Shown here piece by piece: positions 8,276 to 16,951 of a stretch of DNA of 64,000 nucleotides. The DNA is taken from NCBI GenBank assembly GCA_932222125.1, contig CAKNZJ010000038.1, positions 1 to 64,000 on the forward strand, in the 5' to 3' direction. The position numbers and the translations under genes are program-made. Each line of letters begins with the position of its first letter. The first letter of the stretch is position 1. The DNA is from an uncultured Clostridia bacterium (GTDB lineage Bacteria; Bacillota; Clostridia; Oscillospirales; Oscillospiraceae). The notes under the pieces were generated by a model. That model was not told where the DNA came from. It searched no databases and saw only the letters and a list, made by a program, of their open reading frames with translations.

Positions 8276-8449
8276 TTGCTTACAACCGCATGGGTATTTT
8301 GCTCTGTCTGCGGGAATAAAACAAGATTGCAGATACGGAAAGATACAGAACCGAAAAACTTTCCCCTCTACTGCCCGAAATGCAAGCAAGAAAGTCTTAT
8401 TGACGCAAAGGATTTACAAATAACCGCTATCAAAGAGCCAGACACATAG
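8276..8449 (+). CDS. Cysteine-rich KTR domain protein
   Basis: 57 aa small protein with the hallmark order W-x2-C-x2-CGNKTRLQIR, then FPLYCPKCKQE. Two CxxC pairs probably bind zinc. The family (Cys_rich_KTR) is common in Tn916-like and other Firmicutes conjugative elements, often near resistance genes, and its function is unknown. Translation must start at TTG (8276), because the frame is closed by TGA at 8267 and GGAGGTGA lies 7 bases before the TTG. Together with the relaxase and VirB4 remnants it supports an element origin for this stretch. The gene itself looks intact. Confidence 0.75.
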   Translation: MLTTAWVFCSVCGNKTRLQIRKDTEPKNFPLYCPKCKQESLIDAKDLQITAIKEPDT

Positions 8450-8456
8450 ACACAGG

Positions 8457-8497
8457 GCCGATAACACGCAGACTAAAAATGCGGTTATCGGCTCTTT
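8457..8497 (+). terminator. Terminator after the KTR gene
   Basis: GCCGATAAC (8457-8465) pairs with GTTATCGGC (8484-8492), extended by CGC/GCG after a one-base bulge, and is followed by TCTTTCT. It lies 8 bases after the KTR stop codon. Confidence 0.7.
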
Positions 8498-8774
8498 CTA
8501 TGGAAAGATGCGGCAACCGTTTAGGAGGTAATGCCCTGTCTTTCCTTCTTGTTTGTCCCCCTAATTCGTTAAAAAAAGTTTAGCCCCTTTGTAGGGAATT
8601 TCCGCAGTCAACTGCGAAAATAGTCTTTTCCTGTCGGGCCCTCCGTATAGCTTCACACCTGAAACCAGCCAGTACCTAAACAAGAATAACACCATACCTG
8701 TCCGGCCGTCCTTTGCAGCTCCTGAAAATGTTGCTGTTTTCCATATTGTTTTCTCCTCCACGATTTTTACATGG
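8498..8774. other. Gene-free stretch at right edge of element remnant
   Basis: About 280 bases with only short frames. One minus-strand frame (8561-8761) has no recognisable family and no convincing ribosome site, so I leave it uncalled. It probably marks the decayed right side of the element, although no attachment repeat was found. Confidence 0.4.
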
Positions 8775-9779
8775 TCAGGCGACTAAACTGTACACACACA
8801 TTCCAATGCAGAAGGCGACAAACAGGATCACACCCACATTGCAGTATACCGTTTGGAAGTGCTTGCCCCTTGGCAGCTCCTCCGAGGTGGGTAAAAACAC
8901 AAATTTTCTCGCCCTGACAATCAACAGCACCAGGCCGGCAATGGACAGGCCCAGCAGGAGAAGGGCATATCCGCCAAAGAGGGCCAGCCCGAGCAACGCC
9001 TCCTCAATGGCCACCTCGTCCATGGCCCCGGAACTGATTTGCTGTAGTGCCTCCTGGTCCACCCGGGTGAGAATCCACGGTGCCAATACAGAGCCGTTGA
9101 AGTTGATCATCATGTGCATAATCACAGGATAGCGCAGGCGGTGGGTGCGGGTGTACACATAGGCAAATATCAAGCCGAGACCGAAGGCATAAAAGAACTG
9201 GAACAGATTCATGTGGAACAGTCCAAAAGCCAACGCTGAGAATAGAATGGCCGTCTTTTCCCCGTACCTGCCGCACCGGTCAATGATCTGCTTGCGAAAC
9301 ACCAGCTCTTCCAGCAGCGGCGCCAGCACTACTATGACCAGGACTTTAAGGAGGCTGGTGTCTGAGATATAGGTGGCAATGCCATTTTCCGCCGTGCCCC
9401 TAGACAACAGATGGGACAGCAACGTACCTAGAATATTTCCTCCGTACATGATGGGAATGCACATTAAAAACAGAATCCAGAAGTTTTTCCCACCCAGCTG
9501 AGTGGGCTGGGCAGTCTCCACCGGCAGCCGGCCCATCATGGCTAGGTATACGGGGACAGCCGCCCCATAGATTGGGAGAAATGTGGCCAGCCACATCATC
9601 CAGGATAAGTTGGTATAGTCGTGCCCGCTGTTTTGCAGAAGGACGAGTACAGTAAAGACCAGTATTTGAAAGCCTACCGCAACCATGCACATCACAAACA
9701 AAGACAGCCCAACACGGCGATACGCTGTTCCAGCACCTGAATACTGGGTGTTGACATCACTTTTCATTTCATATTCCAT
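8775..9779 (-). CDS. CPBP family intramembrane metalloprotease
   Basis: 334 aa with about eight hydrophobic segments. The CPBP (CaaX protease and bacteriocin-processing) signature is present: EELVFR at about residues 157-162, an F-x3-H motif ending at His189 (LAFGLFHMN), and a third motif near YPVIMHMMINFNGS. These residues form the predicted membrane metalloprotease site. I chose the ATG at 9779 because AAGGAG lies 7-12 bases upstream. The longer frame to 9908 begins with non-conserved sequence. Members process prenylated or secreted peptides or confer bacteriocin self-immunity, and the substrate is unknown. It stands alone, with no bacteriocin-like gene recognised beside it. Confidence 0.85.
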   Translation of the reverse strand: MEYEMKSDVNTQYSGAGTAYRRVGLSLFVMCMVAVGFQILVFTVLVLLQNSGHDYTNLSWMMWLATFLPIYGAAVPVYLAMMGRLPVETAQPTQLGGKNFWILFLMCIPIMYGGNILGTLLSHLLSRGTAENGIATYISDTSLLKVLVIVVLAPLLEELVFRKQIIDRCGRYGEKTAILFSALAFGLFHMNLFQFFYAFGLGLIFAYVYTRTHRLRYPVIMHMMINFNGSVLAPWILTRVDQEALQQISSGAMDEVAIEEALLGLALFGGYALLLLGLSIAGLVLLIVRARKFVFLPTSEELPRGKHFQTVYCNVGVILFVAFCIGMCVYSLVA

Positions 9780-10542
9780 CTCGCTTCTCCTTATAAATAA
9801 TATACTGGGACTAATACCGACATAGATATCCACTTCCATCCGGTCAAGTTCTAAAGGAGTTTGCGCCTCTTTGCTCGTCACATGATAACCAGATGAAATT
9901 GGCATCAATTTGTGTTCTACAATGTAATCACTTCATTCATTAACAATGGGGATAGCTGGATTTCATTGATGACTTTTCCACCAGACACCAAAGTCACCTT
10001 CACCACCTAACCTGAGACTAGCCCAATCGCTAGCCCAATCGATTGAGGAATAGATTCAGTAACACTGCACCAATGTTGATTGTCATGCTTATTCTCTCCC
10101 TTTCCGAAATATTATATTGTCTATAACATCCTTGCTGACCTGGGCACTACGAACAACCCCCTAGAACTTTAATTTATTAACATGATACCATACCATGATA
10201 TGACAATGGCGATTTTGTAGTATAATGACTATGCCTCAGGAGGCATCCCCATTTCTTCACCACCGCGAACATACATGCCTATCTGAACTATAATGGCCGC
10301 TATCCTACTGTATACCGAGCTCCGGGGACAAGCGGCGCTGTGTGGTATGCAGCGCGGTCCTTGTGTCCAATTCTAACCAAATCCTACCCTGGTTGCCGGA
10401 AGCGCATTACTCGGAAACAGGCTGTCGAGAAGCTCAGTGCTATCCCCCAAAAAGACTTTCCCCGCCAGGACATAGAGGACGAGCTGATCGTGGGGATCAT
10501 TGGCAGTCTCCTCTTTGCGGCACTGCTGCTCTATCGGCTCAG
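9780..10542. other. Degenerate intergenic DNA
   Basis: No gene is supportable here. A 12-bp direct repeat CTAGCCCAATCG occurs twice in tandem at about 10017-10040. An extended -10-like TAGTATAAT lies near 10217, but no convincing gene follows it. An 86-codon frame at 10340-10600 lacks a ribosome site and any family signature. Confidence 0.5.
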
Positions 10543-10863
10543 TCACGGCTGCAGAGCTATCCGCCTGAGGGAGAAGGGAATCTCATTGGTAATGGCGTGA
10601 ACCTTGCCGTTGACCTTATTGTACCAGGCCGGAACCCATCCGTTTAGGTTCGTCAGGCCACTGTACTTGATCCCCACCATGAAATTATCCCGCACAAACT
10701 GCCGGTTCAGCGTGGAATCCTCCTGCTTCAGCAGCTGTTTGACCACCACCTTTGTAGGCTTTGGCTCGCCTAACGTGCACTTCAGCTTCTGAGGCGGTTC
10801 CGCATACCGCTTTACTCTCCGCGGCTCTATACGGCACTCTTTTCCCAGTTCCACATAGCCCAA
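10543..10863 (-). CDS. Possible gene fragment of unknown function
   Basis: A 106-codon minus-strand frame with a GC-rich third position and a protein-like composition, especially the C-terminal half (FMVGIKYSGLTNLNGWVPAW then YNKVNGKVHAITNEIPF). There is no good ribosome site at its TTG start, and I do not recognise the family. It may be the 3' remnant of a larger gene whose 5' part was lost, or a chance open frame. It lies in otherwise degraded DNA next to tRNA-Ser, a typical place for element leftovers. Confidence 0.25.
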   Translation of the reverse strand: MGYVELGKECRIEPRRVKRYAEPPQKLKCTLGEPKPTKVVVKQLLKQEDSTLNRQFVRDNFMVGIKYSGLTNLNGWVPAWYNKVNGKVHAITNEIPFSLRRIALQP

Positions 10864-10923
10864 CCACTTTTGTCTGCCGCTTCAGATATCCATCCATTGT
10901 GCTTCATCAAATTACCGCAAGAG

Positions 10924-10958
10924 AAAAGCCTTGAAAACACAGTATTTTCAAGGCTTTT
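10924..10958 (-). terminator. Terminator of tRNA-Ser
   Basis: On the minus strand GCCTTGAAAA and TTTTCAAGGC form a 10-bp stem followed by TTTT. It begins directly after the encoded CCA end of tRNA-Ser. Confidence 0.85.
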
Positions 10959-11047
10959 TGGCGGAGACGGTGGGATTCGAACCCACGAGCCCTTGCGGGC
11001 TACTTGATTTCGAGTCAAGCTCGTTATGACCACTTCGATACGTCTCC
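10959..11047 (-). tRNA. tRNA-Ser, anticodon CGA
   Basis: The 89-nt minus-strand sequence folds as a class II tRNA. The acceptor GGAGACG pairs with CGTCTCC, followed by discriminator G and encoded CCA. The anticodon stem CTTGA/TCAAG encloses loop CTCGAAA, giving anticodon CGA, which reads UCG (serine). A long variable arm (AGCCCGCAAGGGCT) and T-loop GGTTCGAATCC complete the fold. A terminator follows immediately. A second, partial copy lies about 35 bases upstream. Confidence 0.95.
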
Positions 11048-11082
11048 ATATAACAATTATTCAGTTGTTGACACAGATAACA

Positions 11083-11126
11083 TGATTTCGAGTCAGCCTC
11101 GTTATAACCATTTCGATCCGTCTCTA
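11083..11126 (-). pseudogene. Partial duplicate of tRNA-Ser (5' half)
   Basis: About 43 bases match the D-arm and anticodon-arm half of the adjacent tRNA-Ser with roughly six differences (GAGACGGATCGAAATGG then TTATAACGAGGC then TGACTCGAAATCA). The 3' half is missing. It could be a decayed tandem tRNA gene or a trace of an element that integrated at the tRNA. Confidence 0.7.
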
Positions 11127-11205
11127 TTTCAACTGCTCCAGCTGCATTTCCATCCAGAAACAGAATGGATGGTTTTAACTAAAATACTCTATTTCCCCCT
11201 GGTTG

Positions 11206-12084
11206 TCAATCCCCTGGGCAGAATCTAGAACCCCCTTCATTTAAATAGGCCCAGAGCTCATCCATTCGGTATCGCGCATGATCTAATCCCTGCTGCCATA
11301 AACTGCGTATTTTTTGCACATCCCGCTCTACCCTTGAAAAACCCTGGGTGCTGTCTGGACAGAACACCAGTACGTCACCACGGCGCTCAGCCTCAAACAG
11401 CTCCGCTCTACACTGGTTATATGCCTCCGCCCGACGCTCCATGGTGTCTAAGAATTTAGGGTATTTGCGGTAGCATACCCGCATCAGTGGCAACAAGCTG
11501 TCTGGCTTGCGCCGGTAACTGCGCTCCCGGGTCAGCACTACCGCCACCCGGTCACACCCTTTCTCCAAAGCCCGCTTCCAAGGTATGCTGTCAGCGGCGC
11601 CGCCGTCCAGACAGCGGTAACCCCGATAGCGGATGATGGGAAACAGCACCGGCATGGCACAGGTTGCCCTCATAAGGGTGAAGGAATTGTCCCAATCTGT
11701 TGCCGGAAAGTAGAGCGCATCTCCTGTGGTCACATCAGTCACCACCGCCTCCGCCTCACCCGGCCAGTGTTTCAACGCGTCGTAGTCATAGGGCACTAGA
11801 CTGTTAGGGATGGTATGAAAGGAAAAATCCAGGCCAAAATAGCAGCGGTTGTTCGGGCGAAATAGGTTTCTTGCTCCCATATACCGCCTGTCGTTGGCAA
11901 AGCGGGTGAGAATCTCCAAGTTTCTTCCAAACTGTCTGGAAATAAAACTAACACCATAGGCGATTCCGGCCGAGACCCCAATGACATAGTCAAAGTCCAG
12001 CCCCGCCTCCAAAAATCCGTCTGTAACACCGCTGGAATAGATGGTCCGCAGCGCGCCGCCCTCCAATACCAATCCTGTCTTCAT
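11206..12084 (-). CDS. Patatin-like phospholipase family protein
   Basis: 292 aa. The catalytic features of bacterial patatins are visible: the oxyanion loop EGGALR (residues 8-13), the nucleophile elbow GVSAG with Ser38, and the dyad aspartate in DGGAADSIPW (Asp160). Families of this type hydrolyse acyl esters of lipids, and the close relatives are YjjU/RssA-like intracellular proteins of uncertain substrate. The start at 12084 has AAGGAGAG 8 bases upstream and begins exactly at the conserved MKTGLVLEGG, whereas the longer frame to 12171 adds unrelated residues. No signal peptide is present. It is a single gene facing away from the glycogen operon. Confidence 0.88.
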   Translation of the reverse strand: MKTGLVLEGGALRTIYSSGVTDGFLEAGLDFDYVIGVSAGIAYGVSFISRQFGRNLEILTRFANDRRYMGARNLFRPNNRCYFGLDFSFHTIPNSLVPYDYDALKHWPGEAEAVVTDVTTGDALYFPATDWDNSFTLMRATCAMPVLFPIIRYRGYRCLDGGAADSIPWKRALEKGCDRVAVVLTRERSYRRKPDSLLPLMRVCYRKYPKFLDTMERRAEAYNQCRAELFEAERRGDVLVFCPDSTQGFSRVERDVQKIRSLWQQGLDHARYRMDELWAYLNEGGSRFCPGD

Positions 12085-12504
12085 TCCCAATGCTCTCCTT
12101 CCGTCATCCCATCCAAGCCCTTCAATCGGTTCTGTCCTTTGGCATAAACCGCTCAGGGCCGCCGTTCCCACCGATTCACACAGGGAATATTGTTCAATAT
12201 CATACCATTGGTATCAGGCATTTTTCAAGCTAAACTTTCCTAGTCCCCATGAATTACCACAGGGTGCCCGGCATCAGGCGGCGTGATATCTATCCCGGTG
12301 ACACGGCACATCTAATCACTCTCCCCTGTTTTCCAACCTTCCCCCACTTTTCCCACATATTCGCTCAAATTATACATATTTTTTATTTATTTTTTGTGCA
12401 TCTTGACTTTATCCCTAATCAGGGTTATAATGTATTAAGTTATCCATATTTTATCCATCTCAGGAAATTTATTCCTGGGAATGGCCGGAAATTGAGGAGC
12501 AATT
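12085..12504. other. Divergent intergenic region before the glycogen operon
   Basis: 420 bases between the patatin gene and glgB. It contains the glgB promoter and an AT-rich tract at about 12360-12400. The stretch from 12085 to about 12300 is covered by open frames in both directions, but none has a family signature. Confidence 0.5.
12403..12431 (+). promoter_or_regulatory. Promoter of the glycogen operon
   Basis: TTGACT (12403-12408) and TATAAT (12426-12431) are separated by 17 bases, a near-consensus sigma-A promoter 74 bases upstream of glgB. Confidence 0.8.
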
Positions 12505-14616
12505 ATGTTGAAAAAGACAGATGTTCTCAGCAGTGCCATCGCCCGGTTCAGCGATGGGACAAGCACCGATGCATATCAGTTTATGGGCTGTCATAAAGAT
12601 ACCCGGGATGGACAAGATGGTTATGTGTTCCGGGTCTGGGCTCCCCATGCCAAGAGCGTCCGGGTATTGGGCAAATTTAACCATTGGGACAAAAGCTCCC
12701 CCATTATGGAGCAGATCTCCCCCTCTATTTGGGAGCGTTTTGTCCCTGACGCACAGCTCTATGATGAATATAAATATTATATCGAATGCCCCGACGGCAC
12801 CTTTGTCTTTCGGGCGGATCCCTATGGTTTTCACAGCAGTACCCGCCCAGAGACCGCCAGCAAGGTATATGACCTGGAAGGCTTTGAATGGACAGACGGA
12901 GCGTATCGCCGGGCCAGATCCCGCCGCACTCCACTGAAAAGCCCTATCAATATCTATGAGGTCCACCTGGGCTCCTGGCGAAAGCACCAGGACGGCAATC
13001 CCTTCAGCTACGTTGAGTGCGCCCGACAGCTGGCCAAATACGCCGGAGAGATGGGGTATACCCACGTGGAACTGATGCCGGTGAGCGAATATCCCTTTGA
13101 TCCCTCCTGGGGCTATCAGGTCACCGGATACTATGCCCCCACCTCCCGGTATGGCACTCCCAAGGACTTTATGCAGTTCGTGGACATCCTCCACAATGCA
13201 GGCATCGGCGTCATTTTGGACTGGGTGGGTGCTCACTTCCCCAAGGATGAACAGGGTCTGTTTGAGTTCGATGGCAACTGCTGCTACGAGCCCTATGACC
13301 CCGTTATGCGGGAGCATCCCGACTGGGGCACCCGGGTATTTGACTATGGAAGGCATGAGGTGCGTTCCTTCCTAATCTCCAATGTGGTGTATTGGCTGGA
13401 TAAATACCATGTGGACGGCATACGAGTGGACGCTGTGGCCTCCATGCTATACCTGGACTATGGCCGCCGGGGCCGGGAGTGGCATCCCAACAAGGATGGA
13501 GGCAACATCAACTTGGAGGCGGTCCAGTTTCTGCGGGATATGAACACCGCTGCCCTCACCTTCAATCCCTCTGCCATCATGGCCGCGGAAGAGTCCACCG
13601 CTTTCCCCATGGTGACAAAGCCAGGATATGACGGCGGCCTGGGCTTTAACTTTAAGTGGAATATGGGCTGGATGCATGACATGGTCAACTATATGTCCGC
13701 TGATCCCATCTACCGCAAAGGGATGCACAACAACGTCACCTTCTCCCTTACCTATGCTTTTTCAGAGAATTTTATCCTTCCCCTGTCCCACGATGAGGTA
13801 GTCCATGGGAAATGCTCTCTGATCAACAAAATGCCCGGAGAGTATGATGGCAAATTCCAGAGTCTGCGGGCATTCTATGGCTATATGATGACCCACCCAG
13901 GCAAAAAGCTGCTGTTTATGGGCGGTGAGTTTGGGCAGTTCATTGAGTGGGACTTTACCAAGGAACTAGACTGGTTCCTGTTGGATTATGACCGCCACCG
14001 CCAACTGCTGGACTATGTCCGGGATCTGAATCACTACTACCTGGATCACCCATCCCTGTGGCAGAACGACACAGATTGGCACGGCTTCCAATGGATTTCC
14101 TGCGATGACGCCGGCCAGAGCATCATATCCTTCCGCCGGTTGGACGCAAAAAACAAAGAGGTCATTGTCGTATGTAACTTCTGCCCTGTCCAGCGCAACG
14201 GCTACCGCATCGGCGTGCCCAGGCCAGGCACCTATATCCCCGTTCTGTCCAGCGACGATGTCAAGTACGGCGGCACCGGGGCTGCCCTCTCCCCTATTCA
14301 GGCGGACGATAAGCCCATGCACGGTCACAAGTACTCTATCTTGCTGACTATCCCACCCCTTTCCACCGTATTTTATGAGCGGGACGCCTCCCGCAAGGCG
14401 GCCTCAGTAACCAACAATAGCACTGTCAAGGCCAGGCAAGCGGCCGGCGCCACCAAGGCCAAGAGCGCTGCTAAAGCCACCCCAGCCACCACTGTCAAAG
14501 CAAAATCTCCTAAATCTAAGTCCGCTGGCGTTCAGGCCAAGACCACCAAACTCACCACCGCATCCAAGATCCGCACGACCGCGGAGCAAAGTTCAAAAAC
14601 GGAAACCAAGTCATAG
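12505..14616 (+). CDS. glgB: 1,4-alpha-glucan branching enzyme
   Basis: 703 aa, cytoplasmic GH13 enzyme that makes alpha-1,6 branches in glycogen. An N-terminal CBM48 domain (about 30-130) precedes the catalytic barrel. Visible signatures are GIRVDAVASM with nucleophile Asp309, MAAEEST with Glu362, and LPLSHDEVVHGK for the third acid. The enzyme ends near residue 628 (FYERDA). An unusual tail of about 75 residues follows, almost entirely Ala, Lys, Thr and Ser and strongly basic. GGAG lies 6 bases before the ATG. It is the first gene of a seven-gene cluster. The tail may bind nucleic acid, membrane or glycogen, or may be a dispensable low-complexity extension. Confidence 0.96.
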   Translation: MLKKTDVLSSAIARFSDGTSTDAYQFMGCHKDTRDGQDGYVFRVWAPHAKSVRVLGKFNHWDKSSPIMEQISPSIWERFVPDAQLYDEYKYYIECPDGTFVFRADPYGFHSSTRPETASKVYDLEGFEWTDGAYRRARSRRTPLKSPINIYEVHLGSWRKHQDGNPFSYVECARQLAKYAGEMGYTHVELMPVSEYPFDPSWGYQVTGYYAPTSRYGTPKDFMQFVDILHNAGIGVILDWVGAHFPKDEQGLFEFDGNCCYEPYDPVMREHPDWGTRVFDYGRHEVRSFLISNVVYWLDKYHVDGIRVDAVASMLYLDYGRRGREWHPNKDGGNINLEAVQFLRDMNTAALTFNPSAIMAAEESTAFPMVTKPGYDGGLGFNFKWNMGWMHDMVNYMSADPIYRKGMHNNVTFSLTYAFSENFILPLSHDEVVHGKCSLINKMPGEYDGKFQSLRAFYGYMMTHPGKKLLFMGGEFGQFIEWDFTKELDWFLLDYDRHRQLLDYVRDLNHYYLDHPSLWQNDTDWHGFQWISCDDAGQSIISFRRLDAKNKEVIVVCNFCPVQRNGYRIGVPRPGTYIPVLSSDDVKYGGTGAALSPIQADDKPMHGHKYSILLTIPPLSTVFYERDASRKAASVTNNSTVKARQAAGATKAKSAAKATPATTVKAKSPKSKSAGVQAKTTKLTTASKIRTTAEQSSKTETKS

Positions 14617-14628
14617 GGGGATATCACC

Positions 14629-15819
14629 GTGATCAAGCGCAAAAAGGAATGTATCGCCATGCTTCTGGCCGGTGGCCAGGGCAGCAGACTTTATGTGCTG
14701 ACGGAGGACACCGCCAAACCAGCAGTGCCCTTTGGAGGTAAATACCGCATCATCGACTTTTCTCTGTCCAACTGCGTCAACTCAGGCATCGACACCGTCG
14801 GTATCCTCACCCAATATCAGCCCCTTGAGTTGAATGGCTACATCGGCAACGGACAGCCCTGGGATCTAAACCGTAACTTCGGCGGCGCCCATGTGCTCCC
14901 CCCTTATACCAAGACAAAGCACAACGACTGGTACAAGGGGACTGCCAACGCCATCTATCAAAACATTCCCTTTATTGATCGCTACAATCCCGAATATGTG
15001 GTCATCCTGTCCGGCGACCACATCTATAAGATGGATTATAACAAGATGCTCCAGTTTCACAAGGAAAAGCAGTCTGAGTGCACCATTGCCGTCATCACTG
15101 TCAGCCCGGACGACGCCACCCGCATGGGCATTATGTCTACCGATGAAAATATGTCTATCACCGACTTTGAGGAAAAGCCCAAGCATCCCAAAAGTCTCCA
15201 GGCATCCATGGGGGTGTATATATTTACCTGGGAAGTGCTCAAACAGTACTTGATCGCGGATGAAGAAGATCCCAAATCGGAAAACGATTTTGGCAAAAAT
15301 GTGATCCCCGCCTTTCTCCAGGACGGACGGCGCCTATTCGCCTACCCATTTGACGGCTATTGGAAGGATGTGGGCACACTGGACAGTCTGTGGGATGCTA
15401 ATATGGACCTACTAGACCCTAACGATCCACTGAATATGCGGGATCCCAGCTTCAAGGTTTACGCCCGCAACTACGCTACCCCCTCCACCCGCATCGACTC
15501 CGGCGCTAAGGTGTCCAACTCCTTCGTGGCTGAGGGCTGTATCATCCAGGGCACCGTGGAACACTCTGTATTATACACCGGCTGCCTGGTGGAAGAGGGG
15601 GCCGTGGTCACTGGCACCGTTCTCATGCCAAACACTGTGGTAAAAAAAGGAAGCGAGGTCAACTACGCAATCATTGGGGAACAGTGCGTGATCGAAGGTG
15701 GCGCTAAAATTGGTGAGCGGCCGGAGAACGTCGTGGGAAAGGAATGGGGTATTGCCGTGGTAGGCCACAAAAAAACTGTTCCCTCCGGCTCCATCGTCAA
15801 GCCAAGGGCAATCGTATAG
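14629..15819 (+). CDS. glgC: Glucose-1-phosphate adenylyltransferase
   Basis: 396 aa. It makes ADP-glucose from glucose-1-phosphate and ATP, the committed step of glycogen synthesis. The nucleotidyltransferase domain starts with LAGGQGSRL, followed by AKPAVPFGGKYRIIDFSLSN; the C-terminal part is a left-handed beta-helix with hexapeptide-like repeats. The residue after GSRL is Tyr, where many homologues have a small or basic residue, and the following TEDTAK is also slightly unusual. Translation begins at GTG with AGGGGG 8 bases upstream. It lies 12 bases after glgB and before its paralogue glgD, with which it probably forms a mixed tetramer. Confidence 0.96.
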   Translation: MIKRKKECIAMLLAGGQGSRLYVLTEDTAKPAVPFGGKYRIIDFSLSNCVNSGIDTVGILTQYQPLELNGYIGNGQPWDLNRNFGGAHVLPPYTKTKHNDWYKGTANAIYQNIPFIDRYNPEYVVILSGDHIYKMDYNKMLQFHKEKQSECTIAVITVSPDDATRMGIMSTDENMSITDFEEKPKHPKSLQASMGVYIFTWEVLKQYLIADEEDPKSENDFGKNVIPAFLQDGRRLFAYPFDGYWKDVGTLDSLWDANMDLLDPNDPLNMRDPSFKVYARNYATPSTRIDSGAKVSNSFVAEGCIIQGTVEHSVLYTGCLVEEGAVVTGTVLMPNTVVKKGSEVNYAIIGEQCVIEGGAKIGERPENVVGKEWGIAVVGHKKTVPSGSIVKPRAIV

Positions 15820-15832
15820 GGGGCGTTGTACC

Positions 15833-16951
15833 ATGAATATGTCCGGTATTATTTTTTCCGAAATGTACGGCAATGAGCTGAATGAATTTACCCATGACCG
15901 AAATATGGCCGCCATTCCTTTCGCCGGACGCTACCGGCTGGTGGACTTTGTGCTGTCCAACATGGTCAACTCAGGCATTACCAATGTGGGGGTGCTGGCC
16001 AAACAGCACTATCACTCCCTGATGGACCATTTGAACAACAGCCAAGAGTGGGACTTAAACCGTAAAAATGGGGGCCTGCAGCTCCTGCCTCCCTTTGCCA
16101 CCGAGACCGTCAACAAAAACAACCGGGGCAAGCTGGATGAGCTACGTAATGCCCTCAATTTTTTGGAAAATGTCTCCACCCCCTATGTCCTGCTGGCAGA
16201 CGCCTATGTCATCTGCAATATGGACTATCGCCCCGCTCTGGCCCACCACATTGACAGCGGCTGTGATATCACCATCATCGCCACCAAAGAGGATGGCTCC
16301 TCCACCAAGCCCTTTCCCTCCGTGATGCAGGCGGACAGCGGCCGACGGGTCACCTCCTACGCCCTGAACTATGCGGCCAAGGCAGGGGATTACGCCGGAA
16401 TGAGCCATATGATTATCTCTCGAAAGCTGCTGATCAAAATCATCCAAGAATACACCGCCAAAGGCATCTACCACCTGGAACGGGACTTTATCCAGCACCA
16501 GTTCAACCGGGGACAGCTCTCCATCAACCTGTATGCCTTTACCGGACTGGTGCTACGTATTCGGGATATTGGTGAATATTTCCAGAACAGTTTGGCCATC
16601 CTCAACGCAGAGGTGAGCCATCCTCTCTTCCGGGACGATCAGCCTATCTATACCCGAGTCACTGATGAGGTCCCCGCTTACTATGGAATGGACTGCTCCG
16701 TCAGCGGCTGTGTCATTGCCGACGGCTGCATCGTGGAAGGTTCAGTGGATCATTGCATCCTCTCCCGAGGAGTGCGCATCTGCAAGGGTGCCACAGTAAA
16801 AAACTGCGTCATCATGCAGGGCAGCGTGGTGGGTGAGGGAGCCAGTCTGGAAAATGTGATTGTGGACAAATGGGCCACCATCACCGTTGGGGCTCAGCTT
16901 AAGGGTCTGTCCTCCAATCCGGTGATTATTCGTAAAGGAGTAACAGTATGA
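15833..16951 (+). CDS. glgD: Glucose-1-phosphate adenylyltransferase subunit GlgD
   Basis: 372 aa paralogue of GlgC. The nucleotidyltransferase fold is recognisable (IPFAGRYRLVDFVLSNMVNS), but the N-terminal GGxGxRL loop needed for ATP binding is replaced (GIIFSEMYGNEL). That is the family's hallmark and fits a regulatory rather than catalytic subunit. The C-terminal beta-helix is present. It follows glgC by 13 bases with GGGGGCG upstream, and its stop overlaps the glgA start as ATGA. In Firmicutes, GlgC and GlgD make a hetero-tetramer with higher activity than GlgC alone, and that is the likely arrangement here. Confidence 0.93.
   Translation: MNMSGIIFSEMYGNELNEFTHDRNMAAIPFAGRYRLVDFVLSNMVNSGITNVGVLAKQHYHSLMDHLNNSQEWDLNRKNGGLQLLPPFATETVNKNNRGKLDELRNALNFLENVSTPYVLLADAYVICNMDYRPALAHHIDSGCDITIIATKEDGSSTKPFPSVMQADSGRRVTSYALNYAAKAGDYAGMSHMIISRKLLIKIIQEYTAKGIYHLERDFIQHQFNRGQLSINLYAFTGLVLRIRDIGEYFQNSLAILNAEVSHPLFRDDQPIYTRVTDEVPAYYGMDCSVSGCVIADGCIVEGSVDHCILSRGVRICKGATVKNCVIMQGSVVGEGASLENVIVDKWATITVGAQLKGLSSNPVIIRKGVTV

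Noticed and set aside
8561..8761. 66-codon minus-strand frame resembling SpoVG-like element proteins
   Set aside because: Similarity is limited to a few residues and the frame lacks a family core.
10340..10600. 86-codon frame with one hydrophobic segment
   Set aside because: No ribosome site, no promoter, no family signature, and it overlaps another open frame of similar quality.
14404..14616. GlgB tail as a separate small gene on either strand
   Set aside because: It is in frame with glgB with no stop or start signal between; antisense frames are shadows of the low-complexity DNA.
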